Notes: generated by a model not told the origin, from the letters alone. Positions 25,369-36,045 are shown, numbered from the stretch's first letter. The stretch is DNA of 49,031 nt from Sphingomonas yabuuchiae (GCF_001477495.1 NZ_LDTF01000019.1:1-49031), one strand, 5' to 3'. Program-made: numbers and translations.

Positions 25369-25908
25369 GTGACCGAATATGTGACGCTGGCCGGGGGCTG
25401 TTTCTGGTGCACCGAGGCGGTGTTCAAGGACGTGATCGGGGTCGAATCGGTCGAAAGCGGCTATATCGGGGGCACCGTGCCCAACCCGACCTACAAGCAG
25501 GTGTGCGGCGGCGACACCGGCCATGCCGAGGCGATCCGCATCGGTTTCGATCCGGAGCAGCTGGCGCTGGACGACCTGCTCGACATCTATTTCGCGACGC
25601 ACGATCCGACGCAGCTCAATCGTCAGGGCAACGACGTCGGCACGCAATATCGCTCGGCGATGTTCCCGGCGGACGAGGCGCAGGAAGCCGCGATGAAGGC
25701 CGCTGTCGAACGCGCCCAAGCCGGGCTGGACAAGCCGGTCGTGACCACGATCGAGCCGATGGCGCAGTGGTATCCGGCGGAGGATTATCATCAGGATTAT
25801 TGGGAAACCTCGGGGAGGTCGAACCCCTATTGCATGGCGGTGATCCCGCCCAAGCTGCAGAAGCTGCGCAAGAGCTTTGCCGCGCGGTCGAAGGCGGTGA
25901 CGGCGTAA
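25369..25908 (+). CDS. msrA: peptide-methionine (S)-S-oxide reductase
   Basis: A 179-residue repair enzyme that reduces methionine S-sulfoxide. The signature AGGCFWCTEAVF holds catalytic Cys11; Cys14 is adjacent, and a further cysteine in SNPYCMAVI may be the resolving residue. GGDTGHAEAI, LNRQGNDVGTQYRSAMF and EDYHQDYWE are the substrate pocket. The start is GTG, with AAGGAGA about five bases upstream, and no ATG is nearby. It has its own promoter region, shared divergently with galE. Confidence 0.95.
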   Translation: MTEYVTLAGGCFWCTEAVFKDVIGVESVESGYIGGTVPNPTYKQVCGGDTGHAEAIRIGFDPEQLALDDLLDIYFATHDPTQLNRQGNDVGTQYRSAMFPADEAQEAAMKAAVERAQAGLDKPVVTTIEPMAQWYPAEDYHQDYWETSGRSNPYCMAVIPPKLQKLRKSFAARSKAVTA

Positions 25909-26026
25909 GGGACTGGGGCGGGGCGGGCACTGCTCGCTCTGCCCCTGCCTTCGCTTAGGCTGAACGGAAGGGGGGTATTGCCCAACTCGTTTGTACCGGG
26001 CGAGGTCGAAATGCAGGCCCTGGACC

Positions 26027-26962
26027 CTACCGCGTCGCCGCCCGCCGCAAACGGTCGTTGATCGCTTCGCCAATCCCTCCGTCCGGGATCGGCGCCACCG
26101 CCAGCCTTGCGCGATCGCTGGCATCGGCGCGGTGGAGCGCATCGAACAGGCGGGCCGCCGCCTCGACCGGATCGCCACTCTCCGACAGATTGTCCTGCCC
26201 GCGCACAGCCCCGAAACCGATCAGCCATTCGTCTGCCGCCGCTTCGGTGACATTCAGGCGCAGAGCTTTGCGCGGTGCATAATGGCTGGCGAGCTGGCCC
26301 GGTGCGGTGACGATGGCGGGGGCCTTCGGGCCTTGCTCAACCTCGCCCAGCACGTCCGCCAGCATCGCCGCCGTCACCGGGCCGGGGCGCAGGATGGTGC
26401 GGCCGAAGACGATGGTCGATTCCAGCCCCGCCTCGGTCGCGCCGTCGTCGAGGATAGGCACCCCCGGCCCCAGGCTGGCCCGGACATGGGGGCTGCGGGT
26501 CGGGCTGATCCCGCCGCTGGCATTGGCGGAGGGGGCGGCGAGCGGGCGGCCGGTTTCGGCCAGCAGGGCCTGCATCGCGCGGTGGCGCGGCACGCGGATC
26601 GCGACCGTATCCAGTCCCGCCGTCACCAGCGAGGCGATCCCCGCCCCGGCCTTTAGCGGTCGCACCAGCGTCAGCGGTCCCGGCCAGAAGGCATGCGCCA
26701 GCGCCAGCGCATCGTCGTCGAAGTCCGCCAGGGCGAGCGCCGCCGTCAGATCGGGGACGTGCACGATCAGCGGATTGAACGACGGACGCCCCTTCGCCGC
26801 ATAGATGCGCGCCACCGCCTCGGATGCCGTCGCATCGGCGGCCAGCCCATACACCGTCTCGGTCGGTACGGCGACGATGCCGCCATCCAGGATCACCGCC
26901 GCGGCGGCGCGGATCGCTTCGGGGCCGAAGGGCAGGGTCGGGTCTTGAGGGGGAAAGGTCAT
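26027..26962 (-). CDS. threonylcarbamoyl-AMP synthase, Sua5 type
   Basis: A 311-residue enzyme that makes threonylcarbamoyl-AMP from threonine, bicarbonate and ATP for t6A modification of tRNA position 37. The YrdC-like domain (residues 1-200) contains AVPTETVYGLAADA, KGRPSFNPLIVHV, FWPGPLTLV and APSANASGGISPT. The C-terminal extension after about residue 215 (PGQLASHYAPRKALRL) distinguishes Sua5 from the shorter TsaC. It is divergent from the arylamine N-acetyltransferase gene. Confidence 0.93.
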   Translation of the reverse strand: MTFPPQDPTLPFGPEAIRAAAAVILDGGIVAVPTETVYGLAADATASEAVARIYAAKGRPSFNPLIVHVPDLTAALALADFDDDALALAHAFWPGPLTLVRPLKAGAGIASLVTAGLDTVAIRVPRHRAMQALLAETGRPLAAPSANASGGISPTRSPHVRASLGPGVPILDDGATEAGLESTIVFGRTILRPGPVTAAMLADVLGEVEQGPKAPAIVTAPGQLASHYAPRKALRLNVTEAAADEWLIGFGAVRGQDNLSESGDPVEAAARLFDALHRADASDRARLAVAPIPDGGIGEAINDRLRRAATR

Positions 26963-27030
26963 GATCGCCCCCGCCTATATCCTTGCGCACGCGGTGACAG
27001 AAGAGGCCGGGGCCCTTAAAGGACGCACGC

Positions 27031-27849
27031 ATGTTCGATCTCGATTCCTATCTCGCCCGTATCGCTCTGCCCTCGCGCGTGACCGTCGATGCCGAAGGGC
27101 TGGGGCGGCTGCAATGGGCGCATCGCCAGGCGATCCCGTTCGAGAATATCGATGTCCGACTGGGGCGCGCCATCGCCATCGACAGCGCGGGCGTCTTTGC
27201 TAAGCTGGTGACGGCCAAGCGCGGCGGCTATTGTTTCGAGCAGAACCGCCTGTTCCTCGATGCACTGGCGGCGCATGGCTTCCATGCGCGGCCGCTGCTC
27301 GCACGGGTCTGGCTTGCGGCGACCGACGTGCCGCCGACCACCCACACGCTCAGCCTCGTCCATATCGACGGGCAGGACTGGATCGCCGATGCCGGCTTCG
27401 GGGGCAGCTATCTGCCGCCCATGCCGTTGGTCGAAGGGGCGGAGGCGACCGCACCCGACGGCGCGCTGTTCCGGCTCGACCGCGATCCGCAGCATGGCTG
27501 GATGCTGCTGCGCAACGGCCATCCCGGTCTAACCGATGGCCGCGCGACCGGCGAAGGGTGGCAGCCCCAGTACAGCTTTACCACCGACCATGTGTGGGAT
27601 GCCGATCTGGCGATGGCCAATCACTGGACCTCGACCGCGCCGCAGAGCCGTTTTCGTCAGGCGACGATCGTCAGCATCGTCCTGCCGCGCGGCTTCGCGG
27701 CGCTGACCGACCGGCATTATCGCCGCCGGGTCGGGGAGGACGAAACCGCCGCAACAATCACCGACCCTCGCGTCTATCGGATGCGGTTGAGCCTGATGTT
27801 CGGCATCGACCTGAGCAGCGACGACGCGGGTATGGTGTTCGGCCAATAG
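27031..27849 (+). CDS. nat: arylamine N-acetyltransferase
   Basis: A 272-residue NAT that acetylates arylamines and hydrazines from acetyl-CoA through a cysteine-based triad. Cys68 (KRGGYCFEQN), His105 (TTHTLSLVHI) and Asp120 (WIADAGFGG) are all present and correctly spaced. IPFENIDVRLGR is the typical N-terminal motif. Length matches other bacterial NATs. Monocistronic. The natural substrate is not evident. Confidence 0.93.
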   Translation: MFDLDSYLARIALPSRVTVDAEGLGRLQWAHRQAIPFENIDVRLGRAIAIDSAGVFAKLVTAKRGGYCFEQNRLFLDALAAHGFHARPLLARVWLAATDVPPTTHTLSLVHIDGQDWIADAGFGGSYLPPMPLVEGAEATAPDGALFRLDRDPQHGWMLLRNGHPGLTDGRATGEGWQPQYSFTTDHVWDADLAMANHWTSTAPQSRFRQATIVSIVLPRGFAALTDRHYRRRVGEDETAATITDPRVYRMRLSLMFGIDLSSDDAGMVFGQ

Positions 27850-28293
27850 CCGATTCGGGCTCCTGCCGTCATGGCGTGACGCCCGGATCGGGCAGTCCGA
27901 TCGTTACCTGATCTATGTTGGTCGCGGGTGTCGGGTGGTGCAGATGTACCGCCCGCCCCGGAACCGGTTGCCCTCAATCATTTCAAGCATATGCCGAACG
28001 TAAGGCGTGCGAAGCGGGCCTTGGTCGGCCATTCGCCATTTTCGTCATATGTCTTGAGCATTTAAGTCGGATTTTACCATTGTGCCTTATCTCCAGGGAT
28101 GAACTTGGGGGCATAAGAGATGATCGGGCGCGGAAAGCACGGGCTGGTACCAAGAGGTTCTGGCCCGGCCATTCCATTCCATCCGGACACCGGACGTTGA
28201 CGGCTTGGTCAGCTTTGACGGGTATTTCGTGAAATATTGACGGGGCCGCGGGGTGATCCTGTGTGCCCGAACCTTTGACCTGAAGGAACGATC
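27850..28293. other. intergenic region upstream of the chemosensory cluster
   Basis: 444 bases with no convincing gene. It is AT-richer than its surroundings around 28030-28100 and 28215-28240, so it probably holds the cluster promoter. TTGACG occurs at 28197-28202, and ATATTGACGG at about 28235, but I see no clear -10 partner. A GAAGGAAC ribosome-binding site precedes the STAS gene at 28294. No hairpin terminator for nat is obvious. Confidence 0.5.
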
Positions 28294-28605
28294 ATGTCGA
28301 TCACCATGGTGGTGGCAAACGAGGACGTGTGCCTCCCGACCATCGGCGCTTTGGCCGAAGATTTGAAGACCGCGATCGCGCCCGATGCGGCCGTCCGGCT
28401 GGACCTGTCCGGCGTCGCGTCACCGGACCTCAGCGTCATCCAGCTTGTCCAGGCGGCGCGGGTCAGCGCGGCGGCGGCGGGGTGCGATTTCGCGCTGTCG
28501 GCGCCCGCCGACGCGACCCTGCACGCCCTGCTGGTCCGCGCGGCCTTCCTGCCCGCCTCGGTCGACGACACCCAATTCTGGCTTCACGGAGATACCACCC
28601 AATGA
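28294..28605 (+). CDS. STAS-domain protein of the chemosensory cluster
   Basis: A 103-residue single STAS domain like anti-sigma-factor antagonists (SpoIIAA family). The core VRLDLSGVASPDLSVIQLVQ matches the conserved strand-loop-helix, in which a serine or threonine is usually phosphorylated; here the residues are Asp-Leu-Ser. FALSAPADATLHALLVRAAF is the C-terminal helix region. It is the first gene of the cluster, and its stop overlaps the cheY ATG (ATGA). Small STAS proteins often lead non-flagellar chemosensory operons; its partner is not identifiable here. Confidence 0.85.
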   Translation: MSITMVVANEDVCLPTIGALAEDLKTAIAPDAAVRLDLSGVASPDLSVIQLVQAARVSAAAAGCDFALSAPADATLHALLVRAAFLPASVDDTQFWLHGDTTQ

Positions 28606-28970
28606 CCGCTTCCATCCTGACCGTCGACGACAGCGCGAGCCTGCGTATGGCGATCCGCATCGCCCTGACCGGCGCGGGCTATACGGTGACGGAAGCCGCC
28701 GATGGCGCCGAGGGGCTGGCCAAGGCGACCGAGACCCGGTTCGACCTGATCGTTACCGATCTCAACATGCCCAATATGGACGGTCTGGAAATGATCCGTG
28801 CCTTGCGCCAGCAGCCCGCCCAGGCGGGCGTGCCGATCATCTTCCTGACCACCGAGTCCGATGACTCGATGAAGGCGCAGGCCAAGGCGGCGGGCGCGAC
28901 CGGCTGGCTGGTGAAGCCCTTCCAGCCCGAACAGCTGATCCGCGTCGCCCAGAAGGTCCTGGCGCGATGA
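28602..28970 (+). CDS. cheY: chemotaxis response regulator CheY
   Basis: A 122-residue stand-alone receiver domain. The acidic pocket is Asp9-Asp10, the phosphorylation site is Asp53 (DLIVTDLNMPNMDG), the switch threonine is in FLTTES (about residue 83), and Lys105 lies in WLVKPF. There is no output domain, so it signals by protein binding or serves as a phosphate sink. It overlaps the STAS gene before it and cheA after it by four bases each. Confidence 0.95.
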   Translation: MTASILTVDDSASLRMAIRIALTGAGYTVTEAADGAEGLAKATETRFDLIVTDLNMPNMDGLEMIRALRQQPAQAGVPIIFLTTESDDSMKAQAKAAGATGWLVKPFQPEQLIRVAQKVLAR

Positions 28971-30934
28971 GCGCCGAGGATCCGACAGCCGCCTTCCGGA
29001 TCGAGGCGGGCGAGCTTCTGGAGCAGGTCGAACAGGGCCTGCTCGACCTGGGGCACCGGCTGGACGACATGAACCTCGTCAACGCCGTGTTCCGGGGCCT
29101 TCACACGCTGAAGGGCTCGGGCGCGATGTTTGGCTTCGATGCGCTCGCGGCCTTTACCCATCACTGCGAAAGCGCGTTCGACCGTGTGCGCAAGGGCGAT
29201 GTCCGGGCGACGCCGGAGCTGGTCTCGGTGATCCTGTCGGCGGCGGACCATATGCGCGCGCTGGTCGATGGCGACGCGCCCGCCGCCCATGGCCAGGCGA
29301 TTCTGGACCGGCTGGCGGCGGCGGTCGACGCGGCCGCCGGTATCTCGGCCCCCGTGGCCGCTGCGGCACCGCGCAAGCAGGGCTGGACCCTGTCCTTCCG
29401 CCTGCCGCCCGACGCGATGGCCAATGGCACCAGCCCGCTGGCGCTGCTCGACGAACTGCGCGAACTGGGCGAGGCGACCATCGTGGCGACCTTCGACACG
29501 CTGCCTGCGCTGGACGACCTCAACCCCGGTCATTGCTTCGTCGGCTGGGACTGTACGCTGGTCGGCGACATCTCGCGCGAGGCGATCGAGGACGTGTTCC
29601 TGTTCGTCATGGACGATATGGACATCACCATCATCCCGCTGGCGGTCGAGCAGGCCGACGAAGCGGACATGGCGGCTCCAGAGACGACGCAGGTTGCCGT
29701 CGATGCCCCGGTGGCCGCCAACGATACGACGCCGCGCGGTGCATCGGCCAACCGGGCGCAGGGCGAGCATGTCCGCGTGCCCGCCGAGCGCCTCGACGAA
29801 CTGATGGACCGGGTCGGCGAACTCGTGATCGCGCAGAGCCGTCTGTCGCAGCTGGCGGCGCATGGCCAGGACCTCAGCCTGCGGTCGGTCTCGGAAGAGA
29901 TCGAGCGTCTGGCGGGCGAGATGCGCGACACGATGATGATCCTGCGCATGGTGCCGGTGTCGACGCTGTTCGGCCGGTTCCGCCGCCTGATCCACGATCT
30001 GGCCAACGAAACCGGCAAGGCGATCGAGCTGGTCACCGAAGGCGAGACGACCGAGGTCGACAAGACCGTGATCGAGCGGCTGTTCGATCCGCTGGTCCAT
30101 ATCATCCGCAACAGCTGCGACCATGGCCTGGAAAAGGCCGAGGACCGTCTCGCGGCGGGCAAGTCGGCGAACGGTGTCATCCGGCTGAGCGCGCATCAGG
30201 CGGGCGGTGAAGTCCTGATCACCATCACCGATGACGGGCGCGGCATCGATGTCGAGCGCGTTCGCGCCAAGGCGGAGGCCAATGGCCTGATCCAGCCGGG
30301 CCAGGCGGTCAGCGAGGACGAGCTGCTGGGCCTGATCTTCCACCCCGGCTTCTCCACGGCGGCGCAGGTCACGAACCTGTCGGGCCGGGGTGTCGGCATG
30401 GATGTGGTGAAGCGCACGATCGAAAGCCTGCGCGGCTCGATCGACGTGAAGAGCGTGTCCGGCCAGGGCTCGACCATCACGCTGCGCATCCCGCTGACCC
30501 TGGCGATCATCGAAGGGTTGCTCGTTCGCGTGGGTGAGGGACGCTATGTCATCCCGCTCGCGGCGGTCGAGGAATGCCTGGAGTTGTCGCTGGAGGAGGA
30601 TCTGCGTTCGCGCGGGCGCAGCATCATCACGCTGCGCGAACGCCTGGTGCCCTTCCTGCGGCTGCGCGACCTGTTCGACACGGGTACCAAGCCCGACACC
30701 TATCAGAAGATCGTCGTCGTCGGCACGGGGTCGGAGCGCGTCGGCCTGGTCGTCGACCAGATCGTCGGCAACCACCAGACGGTCATCAAGGCCATGTCGC
30801 CCCTGCACCGCAACGTCGCGGCCTTTGCCGGCGCGACCATCCTGGGCGACGGTTCGGTCGCCCTGATCCTCGACATCGCCCAGCTCATCGCGATGAGCCA
30901 GCCCAGGGAGGAGCGGCGTCTGGCCGCTGGATAA
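28967..30934 (+). CDS. cheA: chemotaxis histidine kinase CheA
   Basis: A 655-residue CheA. The P1 HPt domain has phosphorylated His46 (FRGLHTLKGSGAMF). Residues about 135-235 form a variable region with a CheA-specific fold (GWTLSFRLPPDAM). P3 dimerisation begins near VRVPAERLDELMDRVGELVI. The P4 kinase domain has the N-box HIIRNSCDHGLE, the G1 box TDDGRGID, and GRGVGMDVVK. The P5 CheW-like domain spans about 520-655. No CheB/CheY-binding P2 domain of the enteric type is obvious. It would phosphorylate the CheY and CheB encoded beside it. Confidence 0.96.
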   Translation: MSAEDPTAAFRIEAGELLEQVEQGLLDLGHRLDDMNLVNAVFRGLHTLKGSGAMFGFDALAAFTHHCESAFDRVRKGDVRATPELVSVILSAADHMRALVDGDAPAAHGQAILDRLAAAVDAAAGISAPVAAAAPRKQGWTLSFRLPPDAMANGTSPLALLDELRELGEATIVATFDTLPALDDLNPGHCFVGWDCTLVGDISREAIEDVFLFVMDDMDITIIPLAVEQADEADMAAPETTQVAVDAPVAANDTTPRGASANRAQGEHVRVPAERLDELMDRVGELVIAQSRLSQLAAHGQDLSLRSVSEEIERLAGEMRDTMMILRMVPVSTLFGRFRRLIHDLANETGKAIELVTEGETTEVDKTVIERLFDPLVHIIRNSCDHGLEKAEDRLAAGKSANGVIRLSAHQAGGEVLITITDDGRGIDVERVRAKAEANGLIQPGQAVSEDELLGLIFHPGFSTAAQVTNLSGRGVGMDVVKRTIESLRGSIDVKSVSGQGSTITLRIPLTLAIIEGLLVRVGEGRYVIPLAAVEECLELSLEEDLRSRGRSIITLRERLVPFLRLRDLFDTGTKPDTYQKIVVVGTGSERVGLVVDQIVGNHQTVIKAMSPLHRNVAAFAGATILGDGSVALILDIAQLIAMSQPREERRLAAG

Positions 30935-30938
30935 GCCC

Positions 30939-31436
30939 ATGCCCTATCACAAAGTACCCCATTGGACGCCCGAGAACGGCCTGGAGGTCCTGACCTTCGG
31001 CCTGGGCGGCGAGACCTTCGCGCTGGAGGCGGGCATCGTCCGCGAAATCCTGGACATGATGCCGGTGACGATGGTGCCGGGTGCCGATCCGCTCGCCGCC
31101 TCGGTCATCAACTTTCGCGGCCGCATCGTGCCGCTGGCCGATCTGCGCGGCTCGTTCGGGATGGAGGCGCACGCCAACACCGCCGACAGCCGGATCATCG
31201 TGATCGAGCTGGACGTGAACGGCGACCCCTTCCTGATCGGCCTGACCGCCGACCGGGTCAACGAGGTCACCGTGCTGCACGCGGGGGATGCCGAGGAGGT
31301 GCCGGTCATCGGCATGCGCTGGCCGCGCGACCATGTCCGCTGCCTGGTGCGGCGCGAGGGCGACCTCGTGGTGTTGCCGGACCTGACGGCGCTGTTCGCC
31401 CGCCTGACCACCGACGCCGAAACCACCATTCACTAA
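30939..31436 (+). CDS. cheW: chemotaxis coupling protein CheW (first copy)
   Basis: A 165-residue CheW that couples receptors to CheA. The fold starts at LEVLTFGLGGETFALEAGIV and contains VINFRGRIVPLADLRGSFGM, the conserved receptor-binding region with its arginine. The last third is NEVTVLHAGDAEEVPVI... and VLPDLTALFARL. It is divergent from the other two CheW copies in the cluster. It follows cheA by 4 bases. Confidence 0.93.
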   Translation: MPYHKVPHWTPENGLEVLTFGLGGETFALEAGIVREILDMMPVTMVPGADPLAASVINFRGRIVPLADLRGSFGMEAHANTADSRIIVIELDVNGDPFLIGLTADRVNEVTVLHAGDAEEVPVIGMRWPRDHVRCLVRREGDLVVLPDLTALFARLTTDAETTIH

Positions 31437-31764
31437 TTACTGACGCAGAGAGCGTCGGGTGCCTTTGAGGCCATCGTCGCGCGATACCATGCCGTATCGA
31501 CGCCTCTGCAAACGGATCGGACCGCACTGCACCGGGTCGGGTATCCATCACGGATATCCCCGGTGCAGCCCCCGGCGGACAATTTCCCGCCCCGGGAGCG
31601 ACCTTATCGCATCTGGCGGGACCACCGCCGACGCCCGCGTAATGGGCAGTATTCCTGACATTCCCGCCGGACCCTTGTCCGGCCTGTACGACCATTCACC
31701 GGGCGTCCGACAGCGTGTCGGCGCTTCACACCACCATTAACAATTTACGGGGGGGATCCTGATC
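31437..31764. other. intergenic region with imperfect hairpin before first MCP
   Basis: 328 bases without a gene. An imperfect palindrome at 31528-31567 pairs TGCACCG with CGGTGCA and GGGTATCC with GGATATCCC around a short loop, and could end the STAS-cheW transcript. The remainder probably contains a separate promoter for the receptor genes; I cannot assign boxes with confidence. Confidence 0.5.
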
Positions 31765-33567
31765 ATGCGAGCCACCATAAAAATGAAGCTGGGCGCGACA
31801 TTCGCGCTGATCGTCTGTCTTCTGCTGGCGGTCGTCGGCGTCGGCGTGATGAAGATGAGTGCGCTGAACACGGCGATCACCGATGTCATCGCCGGTCCGT
31901 CCAAGCGGCTCGAAATCGCGCTGAGCGTCAACGAGCGGATGAACAAGACGCTGCGTTTCGAAAAGAATATGGCGCTGACCGAAGATGTCGGGCTCACCCA
32001 GAAGTTCGATGCCGAGGTTTTGAAATCGCGTAACGAAACTCGCGATCTCATCGCGGCGGGCCTTGCCATTTCCACGGCCGAGGGCAAGCCGCGCTGGACG
32101 CAGATCCAGACGCTCTTCGACCAGTATGTACCGATCAACGACCAGATTCGCACTCTGGCGCTGGCCAACAGGAATGGCGAGGCCGGACAGATTTCGGTCA
32201 CCAAGTCGCGCGAAGTAGCAGGCCAGATCAGCAGCCAGATCGATCAGATCGTATCCATCGCCAAGGACGGCATGAAACAGGCCGATGCCGACACCAGCGC
32301 CCAATATGCCGTGGCCCGCAATGTCCTGTTCGCCACGGCGGCGGCGGCGCTGCTGGTCGCTATCGGCGGTGCGCTGTGGATTTCGCGTCTCGTCTCGCAG
32401 GGTCTGAACAAGGTGTCGGCGGCGATCGACGCGGTGGCGATCGGCGATCTGTCGCAGGACGTGGCCGTCACCTCGAATGACGAGATCAAGGACCTGGTCG
32501 ACACGGTCAACCGCATGACCGCCAACCTGCGCGAAAGTGCGCAGCTCGCCGACACGATCGCGAGCGGCGACCTGACCGTCAATCACCAGCCGCTGTCGGA
32601 CAAGGACGTGCTGGGCCATGCCCTGGTGTCGATGGTCGAGCGTCTGCGCGGCGTCGTGGGCGATGCGACCCAGGCGGCGCAGAATGTCGCGGCGGGCAGC
32701 CAGCAGCTGTCGTCCTCGTCGGAGCAGGTCAGCCAGGGCGCGACCGAACAGGCCGCCGCCGCCGAGGAAGCCTCGGCGTCGATGGAACAGATGGCCGCCA
32801 ACATCAAACAGAATGCCGACAATGCGACCCAGACCGAAAAGATCGCACGCCAGTCGTCGCAGGACGCCGAACAGAGCGGTGCCGCCGTGCAGAAGGCGGT
32901 GATCGCGATGCGCACCATCGCCGAGAAGATCGGCATCGTGCAGGAAATCGCGCGCCAGACCGACCTGCTGGCGTTGAACGCGGCGGTCGAGGCGGCGCGG
33001 GCCGGGGAACATGGTCGCGGCTTCGCGGTGGTGGCGGCAGAAGTCCGCAAGCTCGCCGAGCGCAGTCAGTCGGCGGCGGCCGAGATCAGCGGCATGTCGT
33101 CGGATACCGTCGGTGCTGCGACCCAGGCGGGCGAGATGCTCATCAAGCTGGTGCCCGACATCCGTCGTACCGCCGAACTGGTCGCCGAGATCAGCGCGGC
33201 GTGCCGTGAACAGGATATCGGTGCGGTCCAGATCAACGAGGCGATCCAGCAGCTCGACAAGGTGACGCAGCAGAACGCCTCGGCCTCCGAGCAGATATCG
33301 TCGACCTCCGAGGAACTCGCCAGCCAGGCCGAGGAGCTTCAGGAAAGCATCGCCTATTTCCGGGTCGATGCCGGTGGCAATCGCAGCCGCGTCAAGGCGG
33401 CGGTCCGCAAGCCGCTCGCCCGTCCGGCGGCCAAGTCCGGCAAGTCGGGCCAAGCGCCTCGCGCGGGCTCGGTTGCCGATCAGCAGGCGCGGGTGCGCGG
33501 CTTCGCGCTCGACCTGACCAATGGTGGTCCGGACGGCGAGGACGCCGAATTCGGGCGTGCCGCCTGA
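31765..33567 (+). CDS. methyl-accepting chemotaxis protein (first receptor)
   Basis: A 600-residue transmembrane receptor. TM1 spans about residues 8-30 ([20 protein letters not shown]) and TM2 about 188-212 ([17 protein letters not shown]). Between them is a helical periplasmic region of about 155 residues, probably a four-helix bundle. HAMP follows ([20 protein letters not shown]). The cytoplasmic domain has the hairpin tip [20 protein letters not shown]. The tail ends [11 protein letters not shown]. The signalling domain is almost identical, even in DNA, to those of the other three receptors. The ligand is unknown. Confidence 0.94.
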   Translation: MRATIKMKLGATFALIVCLLLAVVGVGVMKMSALNTAITDVIAGPSKRLEIALSVNERMNKTLRFEKNMALTEDVGLTQKFDAEVLKSRNETRDLIAAGLAISTAEGKPRWTQIQTLFDQYVPINDQIRTLALANRNGEAGQISVTKSREVAGQISSQIDQIVSIAKDGMKQADADTSAQYAVARNVLFATAAAALLVAIGGALWISRLVSQGLNKVSAAIDAVAIGDLSQDVAVTSNDEIKDLVDTVNRMTANLRESAQLADTIASGDLTVNHQPLSDKDVLGHALVSMVERLRGVVGDATQAAQNVAAGSQQLSSSSEQVSQGATEQAAAAEEASASMEQMAANIKQNADNATQTEKIARQSSQDAEQSGAAVQKAVIAMRTIAEKIGIVQEIARQTDLLALNAAVEAARAGEHGRGFAVVAAEVRKLAERSQSAAAEISGMSSDTVGAATQAGEMLIKLVPDIRRTAELVAEISAACREQDIGAVQINEAIQQLDKVTQQNASASEQISSTSEELASQAEELQESIAYFRVDAGGNRSRVKAAVRKPLARPAAKSGKSGQAPRAGSVADQQARVRGFALDLTNGGPDGEDAEFGRAA

Positions 33568-33579
33568 GCCAAGACGATC

Positions 33580-33603
33580 GGGGGCGGGCGGTGCTCCGCC
33601 CCC
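33580..33603 (+). terminator. GC-rich hairpin after the first MCP
   Basis: GGGGGCGG at 33580-33587 pairs with CCGCCCCC at 33596-33603 around an 8-base loop, 13 bases after the stop codon. No T-run follows, so it may be an mRNA-stabilising or attenuating hairpin rather than a full terminator. Confidence 0.4.
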
Positions 33604-33696
33604 TGACAGCCGGGATATTCGCGAACATCCCGCCGCTACGCAGGCCCCAGGCAGGCGAACCGCACGACGCGCTGGTCAACCCTTTAGGACAAGAAC

Positions 33697-35604
33697 ATGC
33701 TGGGTTCCTTCAACCACCTCTCGATGCCGAAAAAGCTCACCTTATGTCTTGGCGCGATCATCGCCATCACCGTGGGGGTCGATGGCGTCATCCTGTCCAA
33801 CGCCGGACAGGTGAGAGCGACGACCGAAATCAACGAACATACCTATCAGGTCATCGCCACCGCCGACGGCATCGTCTCCAGCATGGTCAATCAGGAAGCC
33901 GGCTATCGCGGTTATCTCGTGTCGGGGAACGACCAGTTCCTGGCACCCTATCACAAGGGATGGACCGATTTCGCTCATGCGTGGGGCGAAGTCCGCAGCC
34001 TGACCAGCGACAATCCGGTGCAGCAGGGTCGCCTGGACGAGATCAAGCGGCTGGCCGAAAGCTGGCATAATGACGTGGCCGAAAAGGCCATCCGCCTGAT
34101 GGCGCATCCTGAAACCCGCGAGGCCGGGCGTGCGCTGGAGAGCAGCGGTGTGGGCAAGCAGGCCATGGACCAGCTGCGCCAGCGGGTGGACGAGATGATC
34201 GCGACCGAGAAGGGGCTGCTGGCGCAGCGGCAGGCGGCGCAGCGTCAGTCCTTCTCGTCCATCACGCTCGCCATCTGGATCGGCATGGCGGCCAGTGTGC
34301 TGGCCGCGATCGGCATCGGCGTGCTGATGACCCGCACGATCGCACGGCCCATCGCCCGACTGACCCAGGCGTTGGCGCGTCTGGCCGAGCCGCTGGCGAC
34401 CGACCGCCGCGACGAGATCGGGCGGATGCAGGGCAGTGTCGGCGCGGTCGAGGGCGCGTTCGACCAGATTTCGACCGTGCTGACCGCCGTGTCGAAGGGC
34501 GATACCGGCATCGGCATGAATCAGCGCTTCGGCGGCCTGACCGATCAGCTGTCCGCCAATCTGGACGCCCTGCGCACCAGCTTCGAGGGCATGGCGAAGA
34601 TCGCCGAGGAGATTGCGGGCGGCAATCTGAACGTCCAGCCCCAGGCGCTGTCGGACAAGGACAAGCTGGGCCGGGCGCTGGTGTCGATGGTCGATCGCCT
34701 GCGCGGCGTCGTGGGCGACGCGACCCAGGCGGCGCATAATGTGGCCAGCGGCAGCCACGAACTGTCCTCCTCGTCGGAACAGGTGAGCCAGGGCGCCACC
34801 GAACAGGCCGCCGCCGCCGAAGAAGCCTCGGCCGCGATGGAGCAGATGGCGGCCAACATCAAACAGAATGCCGACAACGCGACCCAGACCGAGAAGATCG
34901 CGCGTCAGTCGTCGCAGGACGCCGAACAGAGCGGTGCCGCCGTCCAGAAGGCGGTGATCGCGATGCGCACCATCGCCGAGAAGATCGGCATCGTGCAGGA
35001 AATCGCGCGCCAGACCGATTTGCTGGCCCTCAACGCCGCCGTCGAGGCGGCGCGGGCCGGGGAACATGGTCGTGGCTTCGCGGTGGTGGCGGCGGAGGTC
35101 CGCAAGCTCGCCGAGCGCAGCCAGTCGGCCGCCGCCGAGATCAGCGGCATGTCGTCCGACACCGTGTCGGCCGCGACCCAGGCGGGCGAGATGCTGACCA
35201 AGCTGGTCCCCGATATCCGCCGCACCGCCGAACTGGTGGCCGAGATCAGCGCGGCATGTCGCGAACAGGATATCGGCGCGGTCCAGATCAACGAGGCGAT
35301 CCAGCAGCTCGACAAGGTGACGCAGCAGAACGCGACCGCCTCCGAGCAGATTTCGTCCACGTCCGAAGAACTGGCCAGCCAGGCGACGGAGCTTCAGGAA
35401 AGCATCGCCTATTTCCAGATCGATGGTGTCGGACGTGCCGCTATCCGGCATACGGCCAGCCGTCCGGCCCAAGCCAGATCGAAGCAGCTGGCACGCCGCG
35501 CCGGTTCGGTCGCCGAGCAGCAGGCCCGCGCGCATGGTTTCGCGCTCGACCTGAGCAGTGGCGGCCCGGACGGCGAAGACGCCGCGTTCGGACGTGCGGC
35601 ATGA
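33697..35604 (+). CDS. methyl-accepting chemotaxis protein with CHASE3-like sensor
   Basis: A 635-residue receptor. TM1 lies at about residues 12-32. The periplasmic part contains [20 protein letters not shown], the hallmark NQE.GYRGYL motif of CHASE3 domains, and TM2 is at about 188-208 ([20 protein letters not shown]). HAMP follows, with a second HAMP-like segment near [20 protein letters not shown]. The signalling domain matches its neighbours. The C-terminus reads [11 protein letters not shown]. Its stop overlaps the next cheW as ATGA, so receptor and coupler are translated together. Confidence 0.93.
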   Translation: MLGSFNHLSMPKKLTLCLGAIIAITVGVDGVILSNAGQVRATTEINEHTYQVIATADGIVSSMVNQEAGYRGYLVSGNDQFLAPYHKGWTDFAHAWGEVRSLTSDNPVQQGRLDEIKRLAESWHNDVAEKAIRLMAHPETREAGRALESSGVGKQAMDQLRQRVDEMIATEKGLLAQRQAAQRQSFSSITLAIWIGMAASVLAAIGIGVLMTRTIARPIARLTQALARLAEPLATDRRDEIGRMQGSVGAVEGAFDQISTVLTAVSKGDTGIGMNQRFGGLTDQLSANLDALRTSFEGMAKIAEEIAGGNLNVQPQALSDKDKLGRALVSMVDRLRGVVGDATQAAHNVASGSHELSSSSEQVSQGATEQAAAAEEASAAMEQMAANIKQNADNATQTEKIARQSSQDAEQSGAAVQKAVIAMRTIAEKIGIVQEIARQTDLLALNAAVEAARAGEHGRGFAVVAAEVRKLAERSQSAAAEISGMSSDTVSAATQAGEMLTKLVPDIRRTAELVAEISAACREQDIGAVQINEAIQQLDKVTQQNATASEQISSTSEELASQATELQESIAYFQIDGVGRAAIRHTASRPAQARSKQLARRAGSVAEQQARAHGFALDLSSGGPDGEDAAFGRAA

Positions 35605-36045
35605 GCGCCGCATCCGACATCCAGGTCGTGGTCTTCGGACTGGGCGACGAAGAGTTCGCGCTGCCTGTCACCACGGTCCGCGAAATCCTGGACCACCGCA
35701 ACGCCTACCGCGTGCCGCACGCCCCCGACTGGTTCCTGGGGCTGACCGATGTCCGCGGCGACTCCGTGCCGATGGTCGACCTGCGCGTCCGGCTGGGCAT
35801 GAGCCCGGTCGAGCCCACGCTGACCACCCGTGTGCTGGTCGTCGATGTGGCGGGCGGCGAGGGCAAGCCGCTGGCGCTGGGCATGGTCGTCGACCGGGTG
35901 CTCGACGTTTCGACCTTCGCGGCGGAATCGGTCGAGGGCGCGCCCGATCTGGGCGGTCGCTGGCGGTCCGAGCAGATCGAGGCGATCCTGCGGCGGGGGG
36001 CGGGCTTCGTCGCGCTGCTCGACCCGGCGCGTCTGTTCGGCGCGG
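35541..36045. repeat. duplicated MCP tail-cheW block, copy 1
   Basis: About 505 bases covering the last 20 codons of an MCP and most of a cheW gene. They match 39810-40314 with roughly ten visible differences. The identity stops inside the last codons of cheW. The near-identity indicates recent duplication or ongoing gene conversion. Confidence 0.85.

Noticed and set aside
33742..35613. A 623-codon open frame on the minus strand across the second receptor, and similar ones across the other receptors
   Set aside because: These mirror the plus-strand genes in GC-rich DNA; the products are Arg/Gly/Asp-rich, resemble no family, and the plus-strand frames are clear MCPs.
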